This document shows, piece by piece, positions 1 to 6,723 of a stretch of 47,283 bases of DNA. Numbering within the stretch: the stretch's first letter is position 1; each line of letters opens with the position of its first letter. The translations under genes and the position numbers were made by a program. Under the pieces are notes generated by a model. That model was not told the origin of the DNA, did no database searches, and worked only from the letters and a program-made list of their open reading frames with translations. Source of the stretch: a virus; the IMG/VR virus record IMGVR_UViG_3300030419_006277, positions 1-47,283 of that record; one strand, given 5' to 3'.

Positions 1-144
1 GTCTGTTTCTTTTGTTGGTTCAGTCACGGTTTTAATGATTGGTTGGGCTTGTACCCTAGGTCTTGAGACTACTGCTACTTTACTTAGGAATTCATCTGCT
101 TTTTTTCTTGGGCTTTTAATTGTTCTAGTAGCCGTAACCATCAT
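1..144 (-). CDS. partial unknown gene, C-terminus outside window
   Basis: An open minus-strand frame starts with two consecutive ATG codons at 142-144 and 139-141 and stays open for 48 codons to the window edge. The visible part is basic and polar (MMVTATRTIKSPRKKADEF) with no membrane segment. I do not recognise it. It overlaps the 3' end of the micro-ORF at 125-205, as expected for a gene in the same leftward operon. The evidence is only an uninterrupted frame in an operon-like position. Confidence 0.45.
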   Translation of the reverse strand, partial: MMVTATRTIKSPRKKADEFLSKVAVVSRPRVQAQPIIKTVTEPTKETD

Positions 145-205
145 CGTTGTGATCATCTGCGCCTAATATTAATACCCAAAGCCATATAAGGCCAAGAATT
201 AACAT
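125..205 (-). CDS. 26-aa putative membrane micropeptide
   Basis: The frame begins with ATG at 203-205 and encodes 26 residues. A hydrophobic stretch (MLILGLIWLWVLILGADD) is followed by an acidic, aromatic tail. The shape is that of a single-span phage membrane peptide. It lies 8 bases downstream of the 65-aa membrane protein and overlaps the next gene. Its small size means chance is possible, but position and hydrophobicity favour a real gene. Confidence 0.4.
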   Translation of the reverse strand: MLILGLIWLWVLILGADDHNDDGYGY

Positions 206-212
206 AATTGTT

Positions 213-410
213 TCAAATACTGGTATTGGAATCATCGACAATCTTTACTTTATAGATGGTGGTTTTGGCTGCTTTCTTGGCAAATGAAAGATCGATTCTT
301 TTCTTTAGCCAATAGAGGAATACTAGGACAAGGATGAATTGAATACCCTCTCCCCAGGACATCTCCCACGCCTGCACAAGATCGAGGTTAGCTGCTGCAA
401 ATAAGTTCAT
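213..410 (-). CDS. 65-aa single-span membrane protein
   Basis: The N-terminus is short and amphipathic. One predicted transmembrane segment lies at about residues 22-36 (GIQFILVLVFLYWL), followed by a basic Lys/Arg-rich tail, so the C-terminus is probably cytoplasmic. The start codon shares bases with the upstream stop (TAATG at 408-412), which indicates translational coupling to the coiled-coil membrane protein. A lysis-accessory or holin-like role is possible from the pairing, but no family is recognised. Confidence 0.65.
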   Translation of the reverse strand: MNLFAAANLDLVQAWEMSWGEGIQFILVLVFLYWLKKRIDLSFAKKAAKTTIYKVKIVDDSNTSI

Positions 411-616
411 TAGAGGTACGCTTTACTGATGTTTGTAGCGAAGCCGATCAATGTAACCCCAGCGGCGAGTACTGCTGCTGCGCCTATCACCCACTTCTCT
501 ACCACTTTAAGACGTTCTCTCAATTCTTCTTGTTTTTCTTCCAGTCTTTCTACTTTCAACTGGAGAACAACGAGGCGTGTCTCTTGTCTTGCGTCAAGAG
601 TAAGATCTTCTGACAT
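410..616 (-). CDS. coiled-coil plus C-terminal TM protein, XhlA-like
   Basis: Residues 8-42 form a charged heptad-like coiled coil rich in Glu, Arg, Leu and Val. A transmembrane segment follows at about 44-62 (VIGAAAVLAAGVTLIGFA). This order and length resemble the haemolysin XhlA-type proteins found near phage holins. It is coupled to the downstream 65-aa membrane protein. A holin or lysis-accessory role is inferred from architecture only. Confidence 0.7.
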   Translation of the reverse strand: MSEDLTLDARQETRLVVLQLKVERLEEKQEELRERLKVVEKWVIGAAAVLAAGVTLIGFATNISKAYL

Positions 617-635
617 TTTTATTCAGTGATTGCCG

Positions 636-1154
636 TTACTTTATCCTATCTAAATTGAAGGAGAGGATTATTTTATCGTGGTTTGTGTTGTTAGGAGGAG
701 AGCGATGTAGGGCAAATGCATCGAAGAGAATTATGTCTCCTTCCTCTACTAGTAATTCAGGTGTGTCTTGGAATTCAGTCTTTATTTTTGGGTCTTTTAA
801 TCTGAGATAGTAGATACCCGATACTTCACAGTTGGAGGAGGAGTGATTATGGTAATCATGATATGAACCTGTATTTTTTCCATAGTATTGATACCATATA
901 GCGTTCATAAAATATTTATTACTTGTTACTTCTTCTATTTTTTGCTTTAGATATTTGTTATATAGTTCGCTGAGGTCTTTTGTTGCTTTGCTATTTCTAA
1001 ATGAGCCTTTAGTTATTATTGATTTAGGCGCTGACTTTTTACTTAATGCTGGTTCTATATATGATCCACTACTTTTGTCATGGAAAATATAATTTAGGAA
1101 TTTCCTTTTAATACGCCATCCAGGTTTTTGAACTTTGTAGATGGAAGGTTGCAT
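636..1154 (-). CDS. 2OG-Fe(II) oxygenase-like protein
   Basis: This 172-aa protein has the C-terminal signature of the 2OG-FeII_Oxy_5-like proteins common in cyanophages. A histidine-rich metal-site segment (YHDYHNHSSS, residues 98-107) is followed by SGIYYLRL (112-119), then EEGDIILFDAFALHRSPP (137-154) with the distal histidine at 150. KIILSFN at 161-167 places Lys where an Arg usually binds 2-oxoglutarate. A double-stranded beta-helix dioxygenase is therefore likely; the substrate is unknown. The gene is preceded by a palindrome and two direct repeats at 1164-1210 that may control it. Confidence 0.75.
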   Translation of the reverse strand: MQPSIYKVQKPGWRIKRKFLNYIFHDKSSGSYIEPALSKKSAPKSIITKGSFRNSKATKDLSELYNKYLKQKIEEVTSNKYFMNAIWYQYYGKNTGSYHDYHNHSSSNCEVSGIYYLRLKDPKIKTEFQDTPELLVEEGDIILFDAFALHRSPPNNTNHDKIILSFNLDRIK

Positions 1155-1163
1155 GGGATTAGA

Positions 1164-1210
1164 AGGGGTACCCCTAAAAACGAAAGTAAAATGGGCAAAA
1201 CGAAAGTAAA
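1164..1210 (-). promoter_or_regulatory. palindrome and two 14-base direct repeats upstream of the oxygenase
   Basis: A perfect 12-base palindrome AGGGGTACCCCT lies at 1164-1175. It is followed by two identical copies of AAAACGAAAGTAAA at 1177-1190 and 1197-1210, exactly 20 bases apart, about two helical turns. The block fills the gap between the 66-aa gene and the oxygenase start. The spacing suggests a protein-binding site or a promoter with an operator. Function is inferred. Confidence 0.45.
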
Positions 1211-1411
1211 TTAGAACGAATCATGAGTCCACGCAAAAGGCGGGTCAATTAAACATTCATGCATGTGATCTAGATCTTTATAGATTTCACTGAGTTGTTC
1301 AATTATTTCTTCTGTACCTTTTAGATTGCTCAGATGTTTTTGAACTTCGAGTATGCCGTCTTTAGCGTCGATAAGACTTCGGCATTCCATAGTTCCAGGT
1401 TCGTAGGGCAT
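1211..1411 (-). CDS. 66-aa hypothetical acidic helical protein
   Basis: An ATG start at 1409-1411 gives a 66-aa, mostly helical acidic protein (GILEVQKHLSNLKGTEE in the middle). No catalytic or metal motif is apparent and I do not recognise it. It sits 6 bases after the zinc-ribbon gene in the same leftward operon and is the last gene before the repeat-containing gap upstream of the oxygenase. Confidence 0.6.
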   Translation of the reverse strand: MPYEPGTMECRSLIDAKDGILEVQKHLSNLKGTEEIIEQLSEIYKDLDHMHECLIDPPFAWTHDSF

Positions 1412-1417
1412 GATGAT

Positions 1418-1747
1418 TTAGTGAACGTTTTTCCAGGTTTTTCCTATAATTACATCTCGGATACAGGAGTCACTTAAGTTATATTCAAGTGCAAGAAGAA
1501 TAATTGTTTCTGACCTTGGCACTCCTAGCTCTTTATCTTCTTTTGCTCTTTCTCTTATTTTCAGGATTTGGTCTCTTTTTAATTTACCGCTTGTTGGAAA
1601 CTTTCTTGGTAAATATTTAACTATCTTTTCTTCCGTCTTAAATCTAGTCCCACAGTCTAAACATCGGTTGTATCTGATCGTATGGTCAGCCCTATGCTCA
1701 GTTACCGTAACTCTGGTGTTTTTATACCTGCACTTAGGGCACTTCAT
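1418..1747 (-). CDS. zinc-ribbon protein with C-terminal HTH (NrdR-like N-terminus)
   Basis: The 109-aa protein starts with a four-cysteine zinc ribbon, C3-x2-C6 and C29-x2-C32 (MKCPKC, CLDCGTRF), very similar in layout to the NrdR/TFIIS-type ribbon. Residues 57-107 look like a helix-turn-helix of the type found in phage HNH-associated or regulatory proteins (SDSCIRDVIIGKTWKNV). A DNA-binding regulator is likely. NrdR's ATP-cone is absent, so it is not NrdR itself. Its ATG overlaps the upstream stop by ATGA at 1744-1747. Confidence 0.75.
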   Translation of the reverse strand: MKCPKCRYKNTRVTVTEHRADHTIRYNRCLDCGTRFKTEEKIVKYLPRKFPTSGKLKRDQILKIRERAKEDKELGVPRSETIILLALEYNLSDSCIRDVIIGKTWKNVH

Positions 1748-1983
1748 ACTTCTTCTCTCCTAAGTCTCGCTTGATTATATATTTCAGTTCTTCCGTTGTC
1801 CCATTTAACTTTGTAATGGAATCTAGTAGCTCCTCTAGTGTCTGGTTTATTGAAAGGTTCTTCAGCGATAATTCCCTTCCGTGGAGCTGACTCAGCTTGT
1901 TTTGAGAAGCTACTTTTAGGTGCTTCCATGATGCGTTCACCGAGTTTGTATTTCGGTGTTGGAGCTGCTTTTTTGATTGGCAT
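1744..1983 (-). CDS. 79-aa SH3/KOW-like cyanophage protein
   Basis: I place the start at ATG 1981-1983 (MPIKKAAPTPKYKLGERI). The longer upstream frame lacks conserved-looking sequence and runs into the signal-peptide gene. The pattern KYKLGERI near residue 10 and FHYKVKWDNGRTE near 57 is that of a small beta-barrel (KOW/SH3-like) protein I associate with cyanophages. The bases upstream of the start, ACCAATTAAAACA, match those at two other genes (10713 and 10932). It is coupled to the zinc-ribbon gene by ATGA. Confidence 0.7.
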   Translation of the reverse strand: MPIKKAAPTPKYKLGERIMEAPKSSFSKQAESAPRKGIIAEEPFNKPDTRGATRFHYKVKWDNGRTEIYNQARLRREEV

Positions 1984-2002
1984 TGTTTTAATTGGTAAGT
2001 GT
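1981..2002 (-). promoter_or_regulatory. start-proximal box ACCAATTAAAACAATG
   Basis: Minus-strand ACCAATTAAAACAATG ends in the start codon of the 79-aa gene and is preceded by CACACTT. Two near-identical boxes (ACCAATTAAACCAATG) mark the starts at 10713 and 10932. None has a Shine-Dalgarno match, so it may be an alternative initiation signal or translational operator. Confidence 0.45.
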
Positions 2003-2021
2003 GCGAGTTGTGGAAAGTTGA

Positions 2022-2453
2022 TTAACCTCCATCTATTTGACAACCAATCATTGCTCCTGCAACTCCTCCTGCGGGGACTGCAAGCCATTGATCTTTACCA
2101 CGTGAACCCATACCAGCTAGACCTGCACCTAAAAGTCCACCAATGATAGTTCCTTCACTGCAATCATTTGTATCTTGGGCAGTCTGAGGAACTGGTGCTG
2201 GTGCCGTCTGGTATACCGGAGTGGTGTGGTGGTGATGACGTGAGCTAGTAGTTGTTTGTGAATTGCAGGGAACTTCTATAGTTTCATTCCAGCTTTTTAC
2301 ATAACCTGGAGATGTTTTTGTCCCTGGAACATATTCTTCTCTGTATTCATTGCGAGTACAGGTTTCAGACCTGGAGTAGCCTGATTGGTATTCTCCGGCA
2401 ATGACAGGAGAGAAAGTACTTAGAGCTAGTAAGGCAGCAATAGTTGTTTTCAT
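2022..2453 (-). CDS. exported glycine-zipper protein
   Basis: Residues 1-19 form a clear signal peptide ending ...FSPVIAG, followed by a mature region with paired cysteines (ETCTRNEYREEYVPGTK, VPCNSQ). A Thr/His/Pro-rich linker follows, then a glycine-zipper segment at 104-136 (TIIGGLLGAGLAG and VAGAMIGCQIDGG). This matches a family of exported proteins I know from cyanophages, of unknown function and probably located in the periplasm or outer membrane. It directly follows two small coupled genes. Confidence 0.8.
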   Translation of the reverse strand: MKTTIAALLALSTFSPVIAGEYQSGYSRSETCTRNEYREEYVPGTKTSPGYVKSWNETIEVPCNSQTTTSSRHHHHTTPVYQTAPAPVPQTAQDTNDCSEGTIIGGLLGAGLAGMGSRGKDQWLAVPAGGVAGAMIGCQIDGG

Positions 2454-2454
2454 T

Positions 2455-2532
2455 TTAGTAATTGTGGTGAATATTTCTGAGGATGATGTAGATCAAGACC
2501 ACTACACACACCCAGATAATGAAGGAAGTCAT
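2455..2532 (-). CDS. 25-aa putative membrane micropeptide
   Basis: Its ATG (2530-2532) shares one base with the stop of the upstream gene (TAATG), and its stop lies one base before the next ATG. The peptide is almost entirely hydrophobic (MTSFIIWVCVVVLIYIIL) with a short polar tail. Perfect packing between two genes and the strong hydrophobic bias support a real membrane micropeptide. Function is unknown. Confidence 0.5.
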   Translation of the reverse strand: MTSFIIWVCVVVLIYIILRNIHHNY

Positions 2533-2699
2533 TAGAAGAAAATGCAAGGGTTGACATCATGTTGGTCATCGTCGATGACCTCAATCATGTTGAAAGGAAC
2601 TGGTTCTCCTTTTCTGCTGACGCTGATTTTGAATTGGTGGCATTTACTGTCCTCCTCATCATCTTCAACTTTAATTAAATAGTAGAACTTTTTAGTCAT
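2532..2699 (-). CDS. 55-aa hypothetical protein
   Basis: ATG at 2697-2699 opens a 55-codon frame (MTKKFYYLIKVEDDEED at the start, DDDQHDVNPCIFF at the end) with alternating hydrophobic and charged residues typical of a small beta-rich protein. I do not recognise it. It sits 2 bases after the HTH gene stop and is coupled by TAATG to the micropeptide below it. Confidence 0.55.
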   Translation of the reverse strand: MTKKFYYLIKVEDDEEDSKCHQFKISVSRKGEPVPFNMIEVIDDDQHDVNPCIFF

Positions 2700-2701
2700 G
2701 A

Positions 2702-3268
2702 TTAGAAAGGAATTTCGTCTTTGTCATAGAGGAATCGTCCTGTAATCGGGTCTATTTCTAGCCCTGTAATCGGATCAACTCGGCTTAAGCATTCATCTAA
2801 GCGGTCAAGATCTTTACCTAACTTGACCTTTTTCATGATGCTTTCTTTAGGGATTTTTCCAGTAGCTGGAGATAACCTATCTTTAACGAATTCATTAAAG
2901 GAGTTTTGTATTTCAGCTCCCCAGCACCCACCTGGGTCGATACTTGGGAGTTGTTCTAGGAGTTTGACTCGTGCCTTTGTAGCACCAACTGCGGCTGAGA
3001 AGTTACCTGCTTCCCTTGCGTCTAGTCGGTCACGTTTGAGGTCATTAAGGCAACTGTAGAACTCGAATTTAATGTCTCCTTCATCGAGTAGTTCAAGTAC
3101 AAGTACTTTCCCTTCTCTTACGTAAGACCGTGCTTGTTGAGCAGTCACGTTGTAAGTAGCAGCTAGATGATTGACGACCTCATTAGCTGGCCATCCTTTT
3201 GCAAGGAATTCTGCTGCTAGTTCTCGTCGTTCTTCTAGTTGTTGTTTAGTAGCTCGTTCGTTAGTCAT
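2702..3268 (-). CDS. HTH protein, terminase small subunit-like fold possible
   Basis: The 188-aa protein begins with a helix-turn-helix at about residues 12-48 (LAAEFLAKGWPANEVVNHL, then VTAQQARSYVREG). A helical segment follows in which AREAGNFSAAVGATKARVKLLEQL resembles the oligomerisation helices of phage small-terminase or RNA-polymerase-sigma-like HTH proteins. It is far from the large terminase, so an early regulatory role is equally possible. The start is fixed by a TAATG overlap with the 63-aa gene. Confidence 0.65.
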   Translation of the reverse strand: MTNERATKQQLEERRELAAEFLAKGWPANEVVNHLAATYNVTAQQARSYVREGKVLVLELLDEGDIKFEFYSCLNDLKRDRLDAREAGNFSAAVGATKARVKLLEQLPSIDPGGCWGAEIQNSFNEFVKDRLSPATGKIPKESIMKKVKLGKDLDRLDECLSRVDPITGLEIDPITGRFLYDKDEIPF

Positions 3269-3459
3269 TACTTATCCCTCCTACTATTTCTAATGCTGAC
3301 TACATCGAACATATCAAATACTCGATGTTGCGCCGCAGTAAAAGGATCTGAGTCGGGATACTTTTCTTCTTCCCATTCTCTATAAGACTGGAGCATGTCT
3401 TGGGTGGCGTTGGCATCCTCTTGGTTGAGCATGTTGAGTTGTACGTATTCTTTAGTCAT
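3268..3459 (-). CDS. 63-aa hypothetical protein
   Basis: A short acidic protein (MTKEYVQLNMLNQEDANA at the start, basic SIRNSRRDK at the end) with ATG at 3457-3459. It overlaps the upstream gene by ATGA and the downstream HTH gene by one base, so the three are probably translated as a coupled set. No family is recognised. Confidence 0.6.
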   Translation of the reverse strand: MTKEYVQLNMLNQEDANATQDMLQSYREWEEEKYPDSDPFTAAQHRVFDMFDVVSIRNSRRDK

Positions 3460-3977
3460 GCTGTTAAGTCTCCCTCTTCATATGAACTAGGAGTGCCATC
3501 AGATTTAGGAAGTTCATCGCTATGAATTCCTTCATAAATGAATTTTCCTTCTGTAGTTCCAGCTTCGCTTTTGGTTGACTCTTCCTCCTGATACATCATT
3601 GGGCGTTTGGTTAAGTTTGTACCTTTTGGTAGAGCCACAATTATGGATTCCTCTTTACTTTTAGTTGACTCTTCGTCGAGAATTTCTTGAGCTTCTTCTT
3701 TAATTGCTTTCTCTTCTCTTTCTATACTTTCTGTACTACGTTCTTTCATCCAATCAAGGTGTTTGATTAGTGATGTTTTCGCTTCGATAGTATCAATGAG
3801 TCGATGACGACTAACGACTACATTGTCTTTATCTTCTGGGTGTAGGCAGTCCATCTCCTCTTGTGCTGCACAGGCAGCGGCCTCAATAGTGGAATAAACT
3901 CCTTTAATCCAATAGCCGTTATCGTTTTTGTAGGGATTAACGACCACGAATACGTCTTGTGAAATTGGTTTAGTCAT
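3456..3977 (-). CDS. 173-aa acidic hypothetical protein
   Basis: I choose ATG 3975-3977 (MTKPISQDVFVVVNP) over a longer non-ATG frame that would lie inside the zinc-finger gene. The N-terminal 50 residues look like a small folded domain (NDNGYWIKGVYSTIEAA). The rest is Glu/Lys-rich and helical, with two copies of EEESTKS or DEESTKS, suggesting a flexible or coiled region. No catalytic motif is seen and the function is unknown. Confidence 0.6.
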   Translation of the reverse strand: MTKPISQDVFVVVNPYKNDNGYWIKGVYSTIEAAACAAQEEMDCLHPEDKDNVVVSRHRLIDTIEAKTSLIKHLDWMKERSTESIEREEKAIKEEAQEILDEESTKSKEESIIVALPKGTNLTKRPMMYQEEESTKSEAGTTEGKFIYEGIHSDELPKSDGTPSSYEEGDLTA

Positions 3978-4122
3978 TAGGTTCGGTGGTAGGTGTGCTG
4001 ATGATCCAGGCAGCTTTTTCGATCGGGAAGTTACATATAGCACACCAAAGGATGTTCCAATTCATCTTGTAAACGGTGTGCTCCGTGCCACAGTCAGGGC
4101 ACGTTAATGTAACTTTCGTCAT
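3970..4122 (-). CDS. 50-aa zinc-ribbon protein
   Basis: ATG 4120-4122 opens a 50-codon frame carrying two CxxC pairs: CPDC at residues 8-11 and CAIC at 27-30, the layout of a small rubredoxin-like zinc ribbon. A strong ribosome-binding sequence (AGGAGGAG) precedes the start inside the upstream gene, which it overlaps by ATGA. It overlaps the next gene by 8 bases. A zinc-binding adaptor or DNA-binding protein is likely. Confidence 0.6.
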   Translation of the reverse strand: MTKVTLTCPDCGTEHTVYKMNWNILWCAICNFPIEKAAWIISTPTTEPND

Positions 4123-4658
4123 GATTTCTCCTCCTGGTGATAATACATAGGTTCGATAGTCTTACGCTCCAGAGATGGGAACTCTGGTAAATCTTCAAAC
4201 CCAGGTATTACTTTATCGCCCTCATTATCTGTAAGTCCTATTTCATATTCTTCTGTTATTTCTTCTATTTCATCAGCTACTCTTATATATTTTTTGGACA
4301 TCTTTGGATACTCCATTAATAGTTCTGTACTGTCATTTATAGTTGGTCGAAACTCATCTTCTTTAACGTAATAATCTGTATAAATGTCTCTTAAACCATG
4401 TATTGCAAACTTCATTGCTTTTAAACAACGTTCTGCATCTGCATTATCATTTTGATATTCTTCATAGGCTTGTATTAAAGATTCAATGTGGCTGAGAAAG
4501 TGATAATGATTTTGTTCCCACCAACAGCCAACATTTAATTGACGCTGAGCGCGGTGGCGGAGGTTGCGGTGGGCAAAGTAGGTATAGGCGGGTGAGACGG
4601 GTAGACCGTCGTTGAAGGGTAGTTTGACGTCCTCGAGGTCAGTAATGTGTTTTAGCAT
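4119..4658 (-). CDS. 179-aa hypothetical protein
   Basis: This is a mostly helical protein with aromatic and histidine residues in the first third (YTYFAHRNLRHRAQRQL, CWWEQNHYHFLSHIESL) and an acidic C-terminal half. I see no known motif. The His/Trp-rich helical core could be structural or metal-binding. It is coupled at both ends to neighbours by short overlaps. Confidence 0.65.
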   Translation of the reverse strand: MLKHITDLEDVKLPFNDGLPVSPAYTYFAHRNLRHRAQRQLNVGCWWEQNHYHFLSHIESLIQAYEEYQNDNADAERCLKAMKFAIHGLRDIYTDYYVKEDEFRPTINDSTELLMEYPKMSKKYIRVADEIEEITEEYEIGLTDNEGDKVIPGFEDLPEFPSLERKTIEPMYYHQEEKS

Positions 4659-4873
4659 GACTTTGGTGGTGGTTGTGGTGGTGTGAAGGTGTAGTAGTTG
4701 CAGACGTCTACGTAATGGTCGACCTCAGAGATGAAGACACAGTGCCAACCAGATTTCTCTGAGTGAACCATGATTTTTCCATGTGGATCTGCATGATTGT
4801 CTGGTGGGAGGTTTTCTTTGGATAGCTCATAGATGTTTTCCTCAAGGATGATGTCAGTACGTAGTTGACTCAT
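4652..4873 (-). CDS. 73-aa hypothetical protein
   Basis: I start this gene at ATG 4871-4873 (MSQLRTDIILEENIYEL), which overlaps the upstream stop by ATGA like its neighbours; the longer frame begins inside the upstream gene. The C-terminus is Pro-rich (TFTPPQPPPKSC). No motif is recognised. The Pro-rich end is encoded by the CCACC repeats that precede the next gene's start. Confidence 0.5.
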   Translation of the reverse strand: MSQLRTDIILEENIYELSKENLPPDNHADPHGKIMVHSEKSGWHCVFISEVDHYVDVCNYYTFTPPQPPPKSC

Positions 4874-5091
4874 GGCAAGATCTGCTCCGCCGTCTCGTGA
4901 ATCAAGTCCCATTGTGTCCCTCCTGTGTTTGCAAGTGTGCCTTTGACAAGCCGTATTTCCTTGTCTGTTCCAGAAGTTTTGGCGTCCCGCACTGCATTTT
5001 TAAAACATTGGTAACCCCCTGCGTAGGTAAACCGCTTGGCCAGAATGTGGTCACCCGAATATACAAGCCAGGCTGGGCATTCTTTTAGCAT
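4870..5091 (-). CDS. 73-aa hypothetical protein
   Basis: ATG at 5089-5091. The small protein (MLKECPAWLVYSGDHILA at the start) alternates hydrophobic and polar residues in a manner typical of a compact alpha/beta fold. It overlaps the upstream gene by 7 bases and the downstream one by ATGA. It is not recognised. Confidence 0.55.
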   Translation of the reverse strand: MLKECPAWLVYSGDHILAKRFTYAGGYQCFKNAVRDAKTSGTDKEIRLVKGTLANTGGTQWDLIHETAEQILP

Positions 5092-5600
5092 GGCTCTTGC
5101 ATGTGTAGGTGAGCGTTCTCTCGTTCTTTGTCGATGAACTTACAGATTTGAAGGAAGGCTGCTTCGATGTTGGCAGCTTCTGATACAGCTTTGTTGAATT
5201 CTTCGTCACTTTGATAATGTTCTCTAGTTAATCTGTTCTTACTTAGGAGTTTCTTTGCTTCTGTAAGTAGGGCTCTTGAATTCCAGAGGTCTTGAGAGTA
5301 GGCGATCACTTTCTCGTCGTTAGGTGTGAAGGTTGGCAGTGGTGGATTGCGCGAGAGCACTTCTGTCTGGGTCGGTATTGCTATTGGATAGTTTTCAATA
5401 ATGGTTTCAGCTTCTTGTGTAGTGAAGTTGTATACATGTTTTAGTTGATCGTGTACATCTTCCATCGTCCAATGTACGAATGGAGTAAAGGTCAAGTTGA
5501 GGATTTCCTGGGCTCTAGCAGAGCTTGGAGATCCAGTTAAGAGACTGCGGAGTAGTAGTTCTTCTCTCTTCAGTTCTTTTTGGTGTTCTTGATGTGACAT
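5085..5600 (-). CDS. 171-aa helical hypothetical protein
   Basis: The start is placed at ATG 5598-5600 (MSHQEHQKELKREELLL), 3 bases after the upstream stop. A longer frame would overlap the 75-aa gene. The sequence is strongly helical and charged throughout with no cysteines in the core, ending in HMQEPC. A structural or DNA-associated helical protein is possible, but I do not recognise the family. Confidence 0.6.
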   Translation of the reverse strand: MSHQEHQKELKREELLLRSLLTGSPSSARAQEILNLTFTPFVHWTMEDVHDQLKHVYNFTTQEAETIIENYPIAIPTQTEVLSRNPPLPTFTPNDEKVIAYSQDLWNSRALLTEAKKLLSKNRLTREHYQSDEEFNKAVSEAANIEAAFLQICKFIDKERENAHLHMQEPC

Positions 5601-5602
5601 TT

Positions 5603-5830
5603 TTAATAAGGTGATTGAAAGTGGATTTCCCAGTCGGTCATATTTTCCCAAGGGGCAATGAAAGTTCTATTAGCTTCTTCACCAGTTGAAATAAATAAAA
5701 TTACGTTCAATTGATGAAGGGCCAAATTAATTTCAAAACCCAGGATTCTAAATTCACCACCTTCAGGTGTTGTGACGATTGCGCCTTTGAGATAATCAAT
5801 CCCAAATGATGAGTGAGGACTAAATTTCAT
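5603..5830 (-). CDS. 75-aa beta-rich hypothetical protein
   Basis: ATG 5828-5830 overlaps the upstream stop (ATGA). The pattern GAIVTTPEGGEFRILGFEI suggests a small beta-barrel of the kind seen in phage SH3-like proteins, ending in Trp-rich WENMTDWEIHF. No specific family is claimed. Confidence 0.6.
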   Translation of the reverse strand: MKFSPHSSFGIDYLKGAIVTTPEGGEFRILGFEINLALHQLNVILFISTGEEANRTFIAPWENMTDWEIHFQSPY

Positions 5831-6288
5831 TTGATTTTTGGTCCTGAGAAAACGACAGAAGTTTTAGTGCGTAGGTGTGTTGCTTCTTCATGCCTAATTT
5901 CCTTATTCATGAGGTCTTTTAGATCCTTAGCAGCCCTTTGATGTGCTTCTCTTAGACCTTCAGTCATTACTGAATATTTATATTCTTTAGTTTGTCGAAT
6001 AGAAAACTTCATCTCTTCATCACTACTTTCTATGTAGCAGTCGGAAGGCTTTTCTACCTCTTCTAGTAGAACTAATAGTCTCTGTTTGAAATCAAGTCTG
6101 ATTTCCTCTTTCCGATCTGATAATAGTTTTTCTTGCTCAAGGATTGTTTGATATTCTCCAAAAAGTGCATCTTGTTCTTTAACTGGGTCAATCTCTACAG
6201 GTCTCCCAGTTAAATTTTTGATGAAAGCCTTGGAGTCAGGCTCACGTGCTGGAGAGTGGATGGATGGTGTTTTAGTTGTGCGTGGCAT
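5827..6288 (-). CDS. 153-aa coiled-coil protein
   Basis: The start is set at ATG 6286-6288 (MPRTTKTPSIHSPAREP), 4 bases after the preceding gene; an upstream TTG is less likely. Residues about 45-85 form a long charged helix (EYQTILEQEKLLSDRKEEI). A beta-like segment with DEEMKFSIRQTKEYKYSV follows, then another helix. The general plan (coiled coil, then a small strand region) recalls Gp157-type phage proteins, but the match is not convincing. Confidence 0.6.
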   Translation of the reverse strand: MPRTTKTPSIHSPAREPDSKAFIKNLTGRPVEIDPVKEQDALFGEYQTILEQEKLLSDRKEEIRLDFKQRLLVLLEEVEKPSDCYIESSDEEMKFSIRQTKEYKYSVMTEGLREAHQRAAKDLKDLMNKEIRHEEATHLRTKTSVVFSGPKIK

Positions 6289-6292
6289 AGTT

Positions 6293-6565
6293 TTAACCAA
6301 AATCGGAGTGGTAGTGGCGGCGTGTGCGAGCAGGATTAAATCCTGTTTTCTCTTCCACTATATCTGGTGATTCAAGTTGAGGAGAAGAGGGAAGTAACAA
6401 ACCGTAAGAATAAATATTTTCGACGGTTAATTCGATGTCCCATGTCTCACAAATTCTCTTTAGTAAGTCATTGGCATTAGCTCTCTCATAGAGATTTTCA
6501 CTGCTGTTAGCAGCTTCTACAATCTTCTTGAGTTTTGCTTTTAGTTGTGGGGTTGGAGTACTCAT
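6293..6565 (-). CDS. 90-aa hypothetical protein with structured leader
   Basis: ATG 6563-6565 opens a 90-aa frame that is helical in the first half (LKAKLKKIVEAANSSENL) and ends in an aromatic basic tail (RTRRHYHSDFG). I do not recognise it. Its 156-base leader contains two hairpins, one related to the leader of the 212-aa gene at 7.9 kb, which points to special expression control. Confidence 0.6.
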   Translation of the reverse strand: MSTPTPQLKAKLKKIVEAANSSENLYERANANDLLKRICETWDIELTVENIYSYGLLLPSSPQLESPDIVEEKTGFNPARTRRHYHSDFG

Positions 6566-6584
6566 GATTCAGAAGAATGTTGAA

Positions 6585-6626
6585 GGTAGTTCTTAACCGT
6601 GGAGCTACCAAGCGTGTTGGGGTGAG
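6585..6626 (-). promoter_or_regulatory. structured leader element, copy 1
   Basis: On the plus strand the arms GGTAGTTC (6585-6592) and GAGCTACC (6602-6609) enclose a 9-base loop TTAACCGTG, followed by AAGCGTGTTGGGGTGAG (6610-6626). The same loop and 3' block recur at 7894-7934 with a different but still paired stem. In the leftward transcript it lies about 20 bases before the start codon at 6565. A cis-acting RNA or protein-binding element is inferred. Confidence 0.5.
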
Positions 6627-6684
6627 CCGAAAGGCATAGAATCGGATTGAATTAAGATGCACAGCGACAAGCCAAGAAGAATCG

Positions 6685-6723
6685 AATTGAATAGGACTTA
6701 CACCAAAGGATGCCTATTCAATT
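6685..6723 (-). terminator. 11-bp hairpin after the 169-aa gene
   Basis: The arms AATTGAATAGG (6685-6695) and CCTATTCAATT (6713-6723) are perfect inverted repeats around a 17-base loop, and the stem includes part of the stop codon of the 169-aa gene. There is no convincing U-tract afterwards in the leftward direction, so it may be an RNA processing or stability element rather than a factor-independent terminator. Confidence 0.4.

Noticed and set aside
1418-1747. Naming the zinc-ribbon protein NrdR
   Set aside because: The N-terminal ribbon is NrdR-like, but the ATP-cone domain that defines NrdR is missing.
1744-2088. Longer start for the 79-aa SH3/KOW-like gene
   Set aside because: The extra 35 residues lie within the signal-peptide gene and are Arg-rich antisense-like sequence; the ATG at 1983 has a recurring upstream box.
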